Source: Betaproteobacteria bacterium
Lineage (GTDB): Bacteria; Pseudomonadota; Gammaproteobacteria; Burkholderiales; SG8-41
Direction of reading: 5' to 3'
Length of the DNA: 18,655 nucleotides
Assembly: GCA_023266245.1 (NCBI GenBank)
Contig: JAHFRO010000037.1
Coordinates: 1,340-19,994, forward strand
Made by a program: the position numbers and the translations under genes. The notes beneath the pieces are model-generated. The model was not told where the DNA came from and did not search any database. It saw only the letters and a list, made by a program, of their open reading frames with translations. Below, piece by piece: positions 1 through 7,657 of this stretch (position 1 is its first letter; the number at the start of each line of letters is the position of its first letter).

Positions 1-419
1 TGGCCCGGGACTTTGACGCCGCGCCACTCGCGGCGCAGGATGCCTTTGGCATCGATCACGAACGTGCTGCGCTCGATGCCGCGCACCTTCCTGCCATACA
101 TGTTTTTCATCTTGATGACGTCGTAGAGCTTGCACGCGGTCTCCTCGCCGTCGGAGAGCAGCTCGAACGGAAAGCCCATCTTCGCCTTGAAGCTCTCGTG
201 CGACTTCATGCTGTCGCGTGACACGCCGTAGACGGCGCAGCCGAGCTTCTGGAACTCCGGGTAGAGGTCGCGGAACTGCTGGCCTTCGCTGGTGCAGCCG
301 GGGGTGTTGTCTTTGGGATAGAAGTAGAGGACGAGGGGTTTGCCTTTGGCGGCTCCGAGGCGGAAGGTCAAGCCGCCGGTGGCAGGTAGCTCGAAGTTGG
401 GCGCTGGCTTGTCTAGCAT
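1..419 (-). CDS. bcp: Peroxiredoxin of the Bcp/PrxQ family (C-terminus cut by window edge)
   Basis: A thiol peroxidase that reduces H2O2 and organic hydroperoxides in the cytoplasm, normally recycled by thioredoxin. The 139 visible residues read MLDKPAPNFELPATGG at the start. The peroxidatic motif TPGC has Cys42, and the conserved catalytic Arg is R117 in the RST motif. The family is about 150-160 aa, so only the last 15-20 residues are missing off the left edge. The ATG at 417-419 is preceded by GAGGA about 12 nt upstream. The Cys five residues after the peroxidatic Cys, present in E. coli Bcp, is absent (Gln here). The other cysteines are C61 and C96, so this may be a 1-Cys enzyme or use a different resolving Cys. 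It reads away from the repeat element at 498-593. Confidence 0.93.
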   Translation of the reverse strand, partial: MLDKPAPNFELPATGGLTFRLGAAKGKPLVLYFYPKDNTPGCTSEGQQFRDLYPEFQKLGCAVYGVSRDSMKSHESFKAKMGFPFELLSDGEETACKLYDVIKMKNMYGRKVRGIERSTFVIDAKGILRREWRGVKVPG

Positions 420-497
420 TCGCAGGCGGTTTCCTCGTCGCTCGGTGGCCTCGAATAATGGTGAACGAAACCGGTCCTGGGCGCAAGCGCAAAAGAG

Positions 498-593
498 AGT
501 GAACGGTAAACGGTGATCGGTAAACGGTAAAAGACAGAAAGACGACCGCCAGACCGGTGTTGTCCGTTCACTGTTCACTGTTCACTGTTCACC
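498..593. repeat. Heptamer tandem repeats in two facing arms (AGTGAAC family)
   Basis: The left arm has five 7-nt units at 498-504, 505-511, 512-518, 519-525 and 526-532: AGTGAAC, GGTAAAC, GGTGATC, GGTAAAC, GGTAAAA. The right arm has units at 566-572, 573-579 and 580-586 (GTTCACT) and 587-593 (GTTCACC), the reverse complement of the same motif. The arms flank about 33 bases, so the element is an imperfect palindrome with strict 7-nt periodicity. It fills most of the gap between the peroxiredoxin start and the arnD end, and its right arm runs into arnD and supplies its stop codon. I see no open reading frame of its own. The function is unknown. Confidence 0.9.
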
Positions 594-1504
594 GGTTCTG
601 CGAGGAACTCTTTGCCTTGCACGGCGAGGGTTCCGCTGCGCCCCGGGATCGCACCTTCGGCCACCACGTGGCGCGGCAGCCGCGACACGTCGAGCCCTTC
701 CGCGTACTCGCGCAGCGTCACGAGGGAATAACCTTGCGCCCGCCAGCCTGCGAGCAGCTCTTCGAATGCCGCAGAGAGCTTGTTGCCTTCGAGCTCGGCA
801 TGGAGAGTGTAGACATGCCCGGTGGGCGGGGGATTCAAGGTCAGGTCAAGGAGGTGCCGGGACACGTTTCCCACCGTGATGCCGTCCAGGCCGATCAGCT
901 CATCGAGCGTCGGCAGCGTCGTCGGCAGCTGCGGACAGGCGATGATCTCGGCATTGTAGATCGGAACGAAAGGCCGGGTACCGCGGGTGTCGGAACAGTA
1001 ACGGAAACCAAGCCGCTGGGTGAGGCGATAGGCGTACAGGTTCATCTGCCACCCTGCTGCACCATGGATTTGCGCCGGCTCGCCGAAAACTTCCTGAAAG
1101 CGGTCGCAGGCACGCTGCATTTCACGCTGCGTCCAGGCAGCGCCGGCGTGACGGACGCGGTCCTGCCACTCCACGTGGTCATAGGAATGGATTCCAACCT
1201 CGAAACCCTCCCTGCGCACCGCGCGCATGTCCTCTGCGCAGCGGCGGCCGATATCGGGTCCCGGCAGCAATGTGCCGTAGAGCAGGGTGGCGATGCCGTA
1301 ATGCGAGACGACGGAGGTGCGCGACACTTTTCTTACGAAGCCCGGACGAAATACGCGCCGGATGGCGCGGCCGGTGTGGTCGGGTCCGAGGCTGAACAGG
1401 AAGGTGGCTTGCGCGCGATGTCGCGCGAGGAGCTTGAGGAGCCGCGGCACGCCGTCCCGGGTGCCGCGGTAGGTGTCCACGTCTATCTTGAGCGCGAGCT
1501 TCAC
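575..1504 (-). CDS. arnD: ArnD, 4-deoxy-4-formamido-L-arabinose-phosphoundecaprenol deformylase
   Basis: Removes the formyl group from undecaprenyl-phosphate-linked formyl-Ara4N, making the donor ready for flipping and transfer to lipid A. It is a polysaccharide-deacetylase (NodB-fold) protein of 309 aa, against about 296-300 in enterobacteria. The metal-binding motif DVDT lies at residues 8-11 and HSYDH at 106-110. The start is GTG at 1502-1504 (MKLALKIDVDT), and no earlier start fits the family N-terminus. The last residues (VNSEQ) and the TGA stop are encoded inside the heptamer repeats at 566-593, so the C-terminal tail is probably repeat-derived. The gene is divergent from ugd, with another heptamer array just upstream, and is separated from the main arn run by ugd on the other strand. 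Confidence 0.95.
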   Translation of the reverse strand: MKLALKIDVDTYRGTRDGVPRLLKLLARHRAQATFLFSLGPDHTGRAIRRVFRPGFVRKVSRTSVVSHYGIATLLYGTLLPGPDIGRRCAEDMRAVRREGFEVGIHSYDHVEWQDRVRHAGAAWTQREMQRACDRFQEVFGEPAQIHGAAGWQMNLYAYRLTQRLGFRYCSDTRGTRPFVPIYNAEIIACPQLPTTLPTLDELIGLDGITVGNVSRHLLDLTLNPPPTGHVYTLHAELEGNKLSAAFEELLAGWRAQGYSLVTLREYAEGLDVSRLPRHVVAEGAIPGRSGTLAVQGKEFLAEPVNSEQ

Positions 1505-1511
1505 AAAGGCG

Positions 1512-1546
1512 GTGAGGAGTGAGGAGTGAGGCGTGAGGAGTCGGGC
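1512..1546. repeat. Heptamer tandem repeat (GTGAGGA family), single arm
   Basis: Units GTGAGGA (1512-1518), GTGAGGA (1519-1525), GTGAGGC (1526-1532) and GTGAGGA (1533-1539), then a degenerate GTCGGGC (1540-1546). The period is exactly 7 nt. The array begins 7 nt upstream of the arnD GTG start, so on the arnD strand it occupies the position of the 5' leader and ribosome binding region. No facing inverted arm is visible nearby, unlike the other GTGA-type arrays in the window. Confidence 0.85.
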
Positions 1547-1683
1547 CGTCTCGACCGTGTGCGCGTCATGTCGATCCCTCTTCGGATTACCGTTGGCTTT
1601 GACGGATTCGCCATCAACTTTTGCTTTCGCCCGGATCAGCGAGTGGGTAAACTTACGCGGTTTTCTTGACGAGGAGCGCGCTG
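1547..1683. other. Rest of the arnD-ugd divergent intergenic region
   Basis: This stretch should hold the promoters of both arnD (minus) and ugd (plus). I looked for a PmrA-type tandem CTTAAG/TTTAAG box and saw none. A TTGACG at 1599-1604 has no good -10 partner at normal spacing, so I call no promoter. The only firm signal is GAGGAG at 1671-1676, spaced 7 nt from the ugd GTG, which acts as its ribosome binding site and decides that start. Confidence 0.5.
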
Positions 1684-3015
1684 GTGAAGATTTGTGTGAT
1701 CGGTACTGGCTACGTCGGCCTGGTGACCGGTGCGTGTTTTGCCGAAGTGGGTCACTGGGTAACGTGCTTTGACAGGAATTCTACTAAAGTCGGCCGTCTC
1801 AAGCGAGGCGATATTCCGTTTTTCGAGCCGGGTCTGAAAGAACTCGTACTGCGTAATTGCCGGGAAGGACGGCTGTTGTTTGCCAGCGGGCTGTCGAAGG
1901 CGGCGGCCGATTCGGAGTTGTTCTTCATCGCGGTCGGCACGCCGCCAACCTCCTATGGATCCGCGGACATCAGCCAGGTGCTGGAGGTAGCCGCCGATCT
2001 CGGCAGGAAAATCACAAGGCCCTGCACGCTGGTGAACAAGTCGACAGCGCCGGTCGGCATGGCGGAGAAGATTCGCTCAGTGGTGCGGCGGGAGCTGGCG
2101 CGGCGCAGGCTGAAGATCGACTTCGACGTGGTCAGTAATCCGGAATTCCTCAAGGAAGGCGATGCGATAAACGACTTCATGCGCCCGGATCGCGTCGTGG
2201 TCGGCGCGGACAACGAACGGGCCGCGAAGGTGATGCGTTCCCTGTTTGCGCCGATCACCCGCAATCACGAGCGCCTGCTGGTGATGGGCATACGCGACGC
2301 GGAAATGACCAAGTACGCGGCCAACGCGATGCTCGCTACACGGATTTCGTTCATGAATGAAATAGCGAATTTGTGCGAGGGATTGGGAGTGGATATCGAG
2401 AGCGTGCGTCTCGGCATTGGATCGGACAGCCGGATCGGGTATTCCTACATCTATCCGGGATGCGGTTACGGGGGTTCCTGCTTCCCCAAGGACGTGAAGG
2501 CGCTGATTCAACAGGCCAGACAGCTGCGCCTGGTGCCGAGAATGCTCGAGGCAGTGGACGATACCAACGAAAGACAGAAGCTCCGCCTGTACCAGAAGAT
2601 CAGGATCCTGTTCGGGCCGAGGCTGCACGGTCGCGTATTCGGGCTGTGGGGTTTGTCGTTCAAGCCGGGTACCGATGACATGCGCGAAGCGCCGTCGGTG
2701 GCGCTGCTCGAAAAGTTGATCGCGGCCGGGGCGAGAGTGCGGGCGTACGACCCGGTGGCGATGGACAACGCGCGCCGGAGCCTGCCGCAGGCGTGGTTCA
2801 AGTCGAAGGCGCTGCAACTGGTCCCGGATCAGTACGCGGCGCTGAAGGGGGCCGATGCCCTGATACTGGTCACCGAGTGGAAGCCGTTCCGCTCCCCCGA
2901 CCTGAAGCTGATGAAGAGAATCATGCGCGGGGCCGTGATCTTCGACGGACGCAATCAGTACGAGAAGGACGCGGTCCTGTCCGGGGGCTTCCAGTACTTC
3001 GGAATCGGCCGATAG
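1684..3015 (+). CDS. ugd: Ugd, UDP-glucose 6-dehydrogenase
   Basis: Oxidises UDP-glucose to UDP-glucuronate with two NAD+, supplying the first committed precursor for Ara4N and for many capsules. The protein is 443 aa, the usual length. The N-terminal Rossmann motif GTGYVG is at residues 7-12. Downstream are TAPVGM, the K210 region (MTKYAANA) and the catalytic motif GYGGSCFPKD with Cys266. The C-terminal UDP-binding domain has SFKPGTDDMRE. I chose GTG at 1684 because it gives the canonical MKICVIGTGYVG start and has GAGGAG at 1671-1676. The alternative TTG at 1666 would put that site inside the gene. It is the only plus-strand gene in the arn locus, divergent from arnD and convergent with the decarboxylase gene 37 bases downstream. 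Confidence 0.97.
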   Translation: MKICVIGTGYVGLVTGACFAEVGHWVTCFDRNSTKVGRLKRGDIPFFEPGLKELVLRNCREGRLLFASGLSKAAADSELFFIAVGTPPTSYGSADISQVLEVAADLGRKITRPCTLVNKSTAPVGMAEKIRSVVRRELARRRLKIDFDVVSNPEFLKEGDAINDFMRPDRVVVGADNERAAKVMRSLFAPITRNHERLLVMGIRDAEMTKYAANAMLATRISFMNEIANLCEGLGVDIESVRLGIGSDSRIGYSYIYPGCGYGGSCFPKDVKALIQQARQLRLVPRMLEAVDDTNERQKLRLYQKIRILFGPRLHGRVFGLWGLSFKPGTDDMREAPSVALLEKLIAAGARVRAYDPVAMDNARRSLPQAWFKSKALQLVPDQYAALKGADALILVTEWKPFRSPDLKLMKRIMRGAVIFDGRNQYEKDAVLSGGFQYFGIGR

Positions 3016-3052
3016 CCGAATCGGCACGGCACGCGAGCAGGCTTAGAGGCTC

Positions 3053-4096
3053 TTAGTCAACCAGGTGCCGGGCGGCGGAGAGCTGGCGCCGGTAGGCGTC
3101 GTAGATGTATTTCAGGGCCTGCCGCATGTTGACCCGCGGCTGCCAGCCGAGATCGCGACGGGTACCGTCGATCTTCGGCACGCGGTTCTGCATGTCCTGA
3201 TACCCGTCACCGTAATATGCGGCAGCAGTGGTGGTGATCAACCGCACCTTCCTGGCCTGCTGCCGGTATTCAGGGTAGGTCAACGCCAGGTCGACCATCA
3301 TCCTGGCGAGTTCCCTGATCGAGAAGTTGTTTCTCGGATTGCCGATGTTGTAGATTTTCCCGCTCGCGACATGGTCAGGGTTCTCGATGATCTTCATCAG
3401 GGCGTCAATGCCGTCGCCAACATAGGTGAATGACCGGCGCTGGTTTCCCCCGTCCACCAGCTTGATTGCCTCTCCGCGGACGATCTGACCGAAGAACTGG
3501 GTGATGACGCGTGAGCTGCCCTCTTTCTGGGCGTGCAGGTTGTCGAGCCCGGGGCCGATCCAGTTGAACGGCCGAACCAGGGTGAAATCGAGCTTGTGCT
3601 CCGTGCCGTATGCCCAGATCACCCGATCCATGAGCTGCTTCGCGCAGGAGTAGATCCAGCGCGACTTGTTGATCGGCCCGAGCACGAGTTCGGAAGTGTC
3701 AGGATTGAACTGCCGGTCCCGGCACATGCCGTAGACCTCCGAAGTCGAAGGGAAGATCAACCGTTTGCGGTGCTTCACGCATGAGCGGACGATCGGCAGG
3801 TTGGCCTCGAAGTCGAGCTCGAACACCCGCAACGGCTCCTTCACGTAGGTCGCCGGTGTCGCAATCGCGACCAGCGGCAACACGGTATCGCATTTGCGGA
3901 TGTGGTACTCGATCCATTTCCGGTTGATGGTGATGTCGCCTTCGAAGAAGTGAAAGCGCTTCTCTGCCATCAGGTCGGCGACACGGTCGGTATTCATGTC
4001 CACGCCGTAGATTTCCCAGGGCGTGGTGGCGAGGATGCGCTGGGACAGGTGATGGCCGATGAAGCCGTTTACGCCGAGTATCAATATCTTCTTCAT
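3053..4096 (-). CDS. arnA: Stand-alone ArnA C-terminal half: UDP-glucuronate decarboxylase (UDP-4-keto-pentose synthase)
   Basis: NAD-dependent oxidative decarboxylation of UDP-glucuronate to UDP-4-keto-pentose, the substrate of ArnB. It is a 347-aa extended-SDR protein that corresponds to the C-terminal half of E. coli ArnA. The NAD-binding GxxGxxG is GVNGFIG at residues 8-14. STSEVYG contains S119-E120, matching the catalytic Ser/Glu pair. The YxxxK pair is Y149/K153. RRSF at R220-R221 matches the Arg needed for decarboxylation in ArnA. The ATG start overlaps the stop of the upstream formyltransferase by four bases (ATGA at 4093-4096), so the two halves are probably translationally coupled. 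It is the last gene of the minus-strand arn run. A plain epimerase is less likely because the ArnA-type residues are kept. Confidence 0.93.
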   Translation of the reverse strand: MKKILILGVNGFIGHHLSQRILATTPWEIYGVDMNTDRVADLMAEKRFHFFEGDITINRKWIEYHIRKCDTVLPLVAIATPATYVKEPLRVFELDFEANLPIVRSCVKHRKRLIFPSTSEVYGMCRDRQFNPDTSELVLGPINKSRWIYSCAKQLMDRVIWAYGTEHKLDFTLVRPFNWIGPGLDNLHAQKEGSSRVITQFFGQIVRGEAIKLVDGGNQRRSFTYVGDGIDALMKIIENPDHVASGKIYNIGNPRNNFSIRELARMMVDLALTYPEYRQQARKVRLITTTAAAYYGDGYQDMQNRVPKIDGTRRDLGWQPRVNMRQALKYIYDAYRRQLSAARHLVD

Positions 4097-5034
4097 GGGG
4101 TCGCGGTTTCGTCGTGTAGTGCGAGGGAATCCCCGCCGAGGCGCGCGCGCATCATGTCCGTGCCGAGCGGCAGCCCGTCAAGCTCCGCCGCCAGCACTCT
4201 CAGCACGCCGCCGTCCGCACAGCGCACATAGAGTCCGGAGTCACGCGCCAACAATGCCGGCTGGCCGACGATGTCGCTCCGTTCGCCGGCATTTTCGGTC
4301 CGCAGCAGCCGCAGCTTGCGTCCTGCGACAAAACAGAAAGCGCCCGGGTAGGGCGGCGCCACCGCGCGCACCAGATTGTGCACGCTCGCCGCATCCCTGG
4401 CCCAGTCGATGCGCCCGTCTTCCGGCCGGCGCGCGCCGAAATAGCTGCCGGCGGCCAGGTTCTGCGGCCGCAGCACGGCGCTGCCGGCGATCAGTGACGG
4501 CAGCGCGCGGTCAAGCACCCTCTCCGCGGCCGCCGTCACCTTATGGAATACCTCGACCGCAATGTCGTTCGGCTGGATCGGCACCGCCTGCTGGTCCACG
4601 ATGCGTCCGGCATCGGGTTTGGCCACCATCTCGTGCAGCGTGGCGCCGGTTTCGCGCTCGCCGTTAAGGATCGCCCAGTTGAGCGGCGCCCGCCCGCGGT
4701 ACTTCGGCAGCAGCGAGCCGTGCAGGTTGAAGGCGCCACGCTTTGCGGTCCCGAGCAGCTCCGGTTTGAGCATCAGACGGTAATAGAACGAAAACAGGAA
4801 ATCCGGGCGCAGGGCGCGCACCCGCTGCACGATTTCGGGGGCATTCGCGTCGGGGGGAGCGATGACCGGAATGCCGTGCAATCGGGCAAGGTCGGCCACG
4901 CTGGCGAACCAGATCGTTTCACGCGGATCGTCGGTGTGGGTGACGACCAGCGGGATATCGACACCGTGGGCGATCAGAGTCGCAAGACAGCGCACGCCCA
5001 CGTCATGGTAGGCAAATGCTACGGCGCGGGTCAT
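4093..5034 (-). CDS. arnA: Stand-alone ArnA N-terminal half: UDP-Ara4N formyltransferase
   Basis: Transfers formyl from 10-formyltetrahydrofolate to UDP-Ara4N so that ArnC can use it. It is 313 aa and matches the N-terminal half of E. coli ArnA (methionyl-tRNA formyltransferase fold). The catalytic triad region is intact: NLHGSLLP gives N103 and H105, and KPDAGRIV gives D141. The C-terminal OB-like part follows. The ATG at 5032-5034 overlaps the arnC stop (ATGA), and the gene overlaps the decarboxylase start by four bases. The open frame extends upstream to 5586, but that extension is arnC read in another frame, so it is excluded. Fmt itself is unlikely because of the arn setting and the ArnA-like N-terminus (AFAYHDVG). 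Confidence 0.93.
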   Translation of the reverse strand: MTRAVAFAYHDVGVRCLATLIAHGVDIPLVVTHTDDPRETIWFASVADLARLHGIPVIAPPDANAPEIVQRVRALRPDFLFSFYYRLMLKPELLGTAKRGAFNLHGSLLPKYRGRAPLNWAILNGERETGATLHEMVAKPDAGRIVDQQAVPIQPNDIAVEVFHKVTAAAERVLDRALPSLIAGSAVLRPQNLAAGSYFGARRPEDGRIDWARDAASVHNLVRAVAPPYPGAFCFVAGRKLRLLRTENAGERSDIVGQPALLARDSGLYVRCADGGVLRVLAAELDGLPLGTDMMRARLGGDSLALHDETATP

Positions 5035-6047
5035 GCCTGATGCGACGATCCGCGCCCGGTCGCGGTAGCATCCAGCCGCGAGACTTTCTGGGGCGCAGCA
5101 TCCCGTGCCGGCTGTTCGAGGACGGCCTCGACCAGAAAGCGCGGCCGGCCGCGCACCTGCTCGTAGATGCGCCCGACGTACTCGCCGAGCAGCCCGAGGC
5201 CGAACAGCACCATGCCGATCAGGAAGAATTCGAGGATGTCGCGATCCCACAGGGCGAGCAGCCCCTCCCCGAAGCTGCCGGAAACCACCCAGCGATGCAA
5301 CATCACGATAACGTAAGCGGTCATCGACGCCAGCGACACCAGAATGCCGAGTATGGAGAACAGCTGTAGGGGCGCGATTGAAAACCCTGTCATCAGGTCG
5401 AAGTTCAGCTGTATCAGCTTGTACAGGGAATATTTCGATGTGCCCACCGCACGTTGTTCGTGTGCGACCTCGATTTCGGTGGGGCGCTGGGCGAACGTGT
5501 ACGCCAGGGCGGGGACGAAGGTGTTGACCTCGCGGCAGCTGTTGATCGCGTTGACGATGCTGCGGCTGTAGGCGCGCAGCATGCACCCCTGGTCGGTCAT
5601 CCTGATGTGCGTGGTGCGCTCACGCAGCACATTCAGCAGGCGGGAGGCGAGGCGCCGGAAGGCGCTGTCCTGCCGCGTCCCGCGGTACGAGCCGACATAG
5701 TCGTATCCCTCGCGGATCTTGGCGAGCAGTGCCGCTATTTCTTCCGGCGGGTTCTGGAGATCGGCGTCGAGCGTGACCACGGTCTCGCCGAGGCAGTACT
5801 CGAACCCGGCCATGATCGCCATATGCTGCCCGTAATTGCCGGCGAGCAGCACGACCCGGGTGACGTCCGGGCGCCGCTCGAACTGTGTCCGCAACACGGC
5901 TGCCGAGCGATCGCGACTGCCGTCGTTGACGAAGATCACCTCGTATGAGACGCCGAGCCTGTCCAGCGCCGGATAAAGGCGCGTAAAAAGGGCCGGCAGC
6001 ACTTCGGCTTCGTTGAAGACCGGGAGGATAACGGACAGCTCTGGCAT
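5031..6047 (-). CDS. arnC: ArnC, undecaprenyl-phosphate 4-deoxy-4-formamido-L-arabinose transferase
   Basis: Moves formyl-Ara4N from UDP onto undecaprenyl phosphate at the cytoplasmic face of the inner membrane. The protein is 338 aa with a GT2 glycosyltransferase domain at about 1-230: it starts MPELSVILPVFNE and has FVNDGSRDRS and the DADLQNPPEE metal/nucleotide motif. Two C-terminal membrane helices follow at about 232-258 and 270-300. An in-frame GTG or ATG up to 6119 would add 24 residues that overlap arnB. I prefer the ATG at 6045-6047, which matches the family start and lies 13 bases after the arnB stop. The stop overlaps the start of the formyltransferase. Confidence 0.94.
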   Translation of the reverse strand: MPELSVILPVFNEAEVLPALFTRLYPALDRLGVSYEVIFVNDGSRDRSAAVLRTQFERRPDVTRVVLLAGNYGQHMAIMAGFEYCLGETVVTLDADLQNPPEEIAALLAKIREGYDYVGSYRGTRQDSAFRRLASRLLNVLRERTTHIRMTDQGCMLRAYSRSIVNAINSCREVNTFVPALAYTFAQRPTEIEVAHEQRAVGTSKYSLYKLIQLNFDLMTGFSIAPLQLFSILGILVSLASMTAYVIVMLHRWVVSGSFGEGLLALWDRDILEFFLIGMVLFGLGLLGEYVGRIYEQVRGRPRFLVEAVLEQPARDAAPQKVSRLDATATGRGSSHQA

Positions 6048-6060
6048 TGCCTGTGACCGA

Positions 6061-7245
6061 TCAGTTCCGGAGCCTGCCGAGAATCCCGGCACAGCTGTCG
6101 CACACACGGTCCACGTCATTCTCGCTCATCGCCGGGAACAAAGGCAGCGTGACCGTGGACCGGCCGATGTGCTCGGCGTTCGGAAAATCCCCGGGCCGGT
6201 AACCCATTTTACGATAGAGGCTAAACAAGTGCAGCGCGGGGTAGTGCACACCCACGCCGATACCGCGCTCGCGCATGGCGCGAATGAAGTCGACGCGGCC
6301 GGCGCGCATCCGGTCCAGCGGCAGCAGCGGCGCGAACATGTGCCAGCTGTGGCCCTCGTCACCGCGCGCCGGCAGCAGCAGCGGCGGATCGGTGTCGAGC
6401 CGCTCGAAATAGCGCGCCGCGAACTCACGCCGCCGCCGGTTGAACTGCTCGAGCCGGCGCAGCTGCGCGAGGCCCACGCAGGCCGCGACGTCGGAAAGGT
6501 TGTATTTGCCGCCGGCGACCAGAATGTCCATGCCGCTCTCGCTGCCGTTCTCGAGCCCGTGGAAGCGCAGGCGCTCGATCTGCTTTACCTCGACCGACTC
6601 GCGGATGCTGAGCGCGCCGCCCTCGATGGTGGTCAGGTTCTTGTTGGGATGAAAGCTGAAGGCGATGAGATCCCCGAAGCTGCCGATGCGGCGGCCCCTG
6701 TGGCTCGATCCGATGGCATGCGCCGCGTCTTCGATGACTCGCACCCCGTGCCGCTGCGCCAGGGCGTAGAGCGCGTCCATGTCCACCGGCAGGCCTGCGA
6801 AATGCACCGGCATGATCGCCCGGGTGCGGGACGTGACCGCCGCCTCGGCCCGCCCGAGATCGATGTTGCGGGTGGCAGGTTCCACATCGACGAACACCGG
6901 CCGCGCCCCGACGCGCACCACAACGTTGGCAGTGGCGGCAAAGGTCATGGCCGGGACGATCACCTCGTCGCCGGGGCCGATGCCGCAAGCCTGCAACGCC
7001 ACCTCGAGCGCGCCGGTGGCGGAGGTGAAGGTGCGCACTGCGCGGCCGCCGAGGTAGTCGGAGAGCGCGGCTTCGAAGGCATCGACCTGCGGTCCGCTCG
7101 CAATCCACCCGGAGCGCAGCACGGCAGCAACCGCCGCGATGGTCTCCTCGTCGATCGTGGGCCTGGCAAAGGGCAGGAACGCGGTTTGCCGGCCGGTTGA
7201 CGCAGACCGTGCAGTGGCCTTGCGCGCGTGCGCCCGATCCGCCAT
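6061..7245 (-). CDS. arnB: ArnB, UDP-4-amino-4-deoxy-L-arabinose aminotransferase
   Basis: PLP-dependent transamination of UDP-4-keto-pentose, with glutamate as donor, giving UDP-Ara4N. It is a DegT/DnrJ/EryC1 aminotransferase of 394 aa, about 10-15 longer than enterobacterial ArnB. The family start FLPFARPTIDEETI begins at residue 23, after a polar, basic N-terminal extension. FTSATGAL (residues 73-80) binds the PLP phosphate. EDAAHAIGS (172-180) carries the pyridine-ring Asp. The Schiff-base Lys is K202 in SFHPNKNLTT. The ATG is one base after the stop of the arnE-like gene. The real start could be further in, because the extension is not conserved with the family. Confidence 0.95.
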   Translation of the reverse strand: MADRAHARKATARSASTGRQTAFLPFARPTIDEETIAAVAAVLRSGWIASGPQVDAFEAALSDYLGGRAVRTFTSATGALEVALQACGIGPGDEVIVPAMTFAATANVVVRVGARPVFVDVEPATRNIDLGRAEAAVTSRTRAIMPVHFAGLPVDMDALYALAQRHGVRVIEDAAHAIGSSHRGRRIGSFGDLIAFSFHPNKNLTTIEGGALSIRESVEVKQIERLRFHGLENGSESGMDILVAGGKYNLSDVAACVGLAQLRRLEQFNRRRREFAARYFERLDTDPPLLLPARGDEGHSWHMFAPLLPLDRMRAGRVDFIRAMRERGIGVGVHYPALHLFSLYRKMGYRPGDFPNAEHIGRSTVTLPLFPAMSENDVDRVCDSCAGILGRLRN

Positions 7246-7246
7246 C

Positions 7247-7618
7247 TCAGCTCCGTGCGACGATGAACACGCCGAGCACGATGATCCCGATGCCGATCAG
7301 CCGTGTCGCAGTCACCGCTTCGCCGAACAGATACCACGCCGCGAGCGCGTTCACTACGTAGCCGATCGACAGCATCGGGTAGGCGACGCTCACTTCCGCG
7401 CGCGACAGCGCGAGTATCCACACCACCACGCTCACCACGTAGCAGCCGATGCCGGAGAGAATGTACGGCTGGGTGGCGATCTTCCAGCCGATCGGCATCA
7501 CGTTGTGCGCGGAGAATTCGAACACGCCGACGGCGTTGGTGCCGGCCTTGAGCAGCAGTTGCGCCGTGGCGTTAAGCAGCACGCCACTCATCACGAGCGA
7601 AAAGGACAACGCATTCAT
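7247..7618 (-). CDS. arnE: ArnE-like SMR/EamA-family flippase subunit
   Basis: Probably moves undecaprenyl-phosphate-Ara4N across the inner membrane. It is 123 aa and almost entirely hydrophobic, with four predicted helices at about 4-24, 46-66, 72-92 and 100-120. The motif SVAYPMLSIGYV resembles the AYPMLS segment of E. coli ArnE more than ArnF. The ATG at 7616-7618 follows a strong purine site, AGGGGGT, about 7-13 bases upstream. It lies between arnT and arnB. E. coli uses an ArnE-ArnF heterodimer, but only one such gene is here, so it may work as a homodimer or have a partner elsewhere. Confidence 0.82.
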   Translation of the reverse strand: MNALSFSLVMSGVLLNATAQLLLKAGTNAVGVFEFSAHNVMPIGWKIATQPYILSGIGCYVVSVVVWILALSRAEVSVAYPMLSIGYVVNALAAWYLFGEAVTATRLIGIGIIVLGVFIVARS

Positions 7619-7657
7619 GAGATGACCCCCTGATCCGGAGCGTACTCCTCGCGCACG

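Noticed and set aside
498..593. Intrinsic terminator of arnD
   Set aside because: The arms could form a hairpin, but there is no U-tract on the arnD strand and the strict 7-nt periodicity is not explained by a terminator.
1599..1627. ugd promoter with TTGACG at 1599
   Set aside because: No acceptable -10 hexamer at 15-19 bases downstream.
3016..3052. Bidirectional terminator between ugd and the decarboxylase gene
   Set aside because: Only a tiny AGAG/CTCT pairing is visible and no T-run, so it cannot be supported.
5035..5586. N-terminal extension of the ArnA formyltransferase frame
   Set aside because: It overlaps arnC in another frame, is Arg/His-rich and does not resemble any domain; the family start is at 5034.
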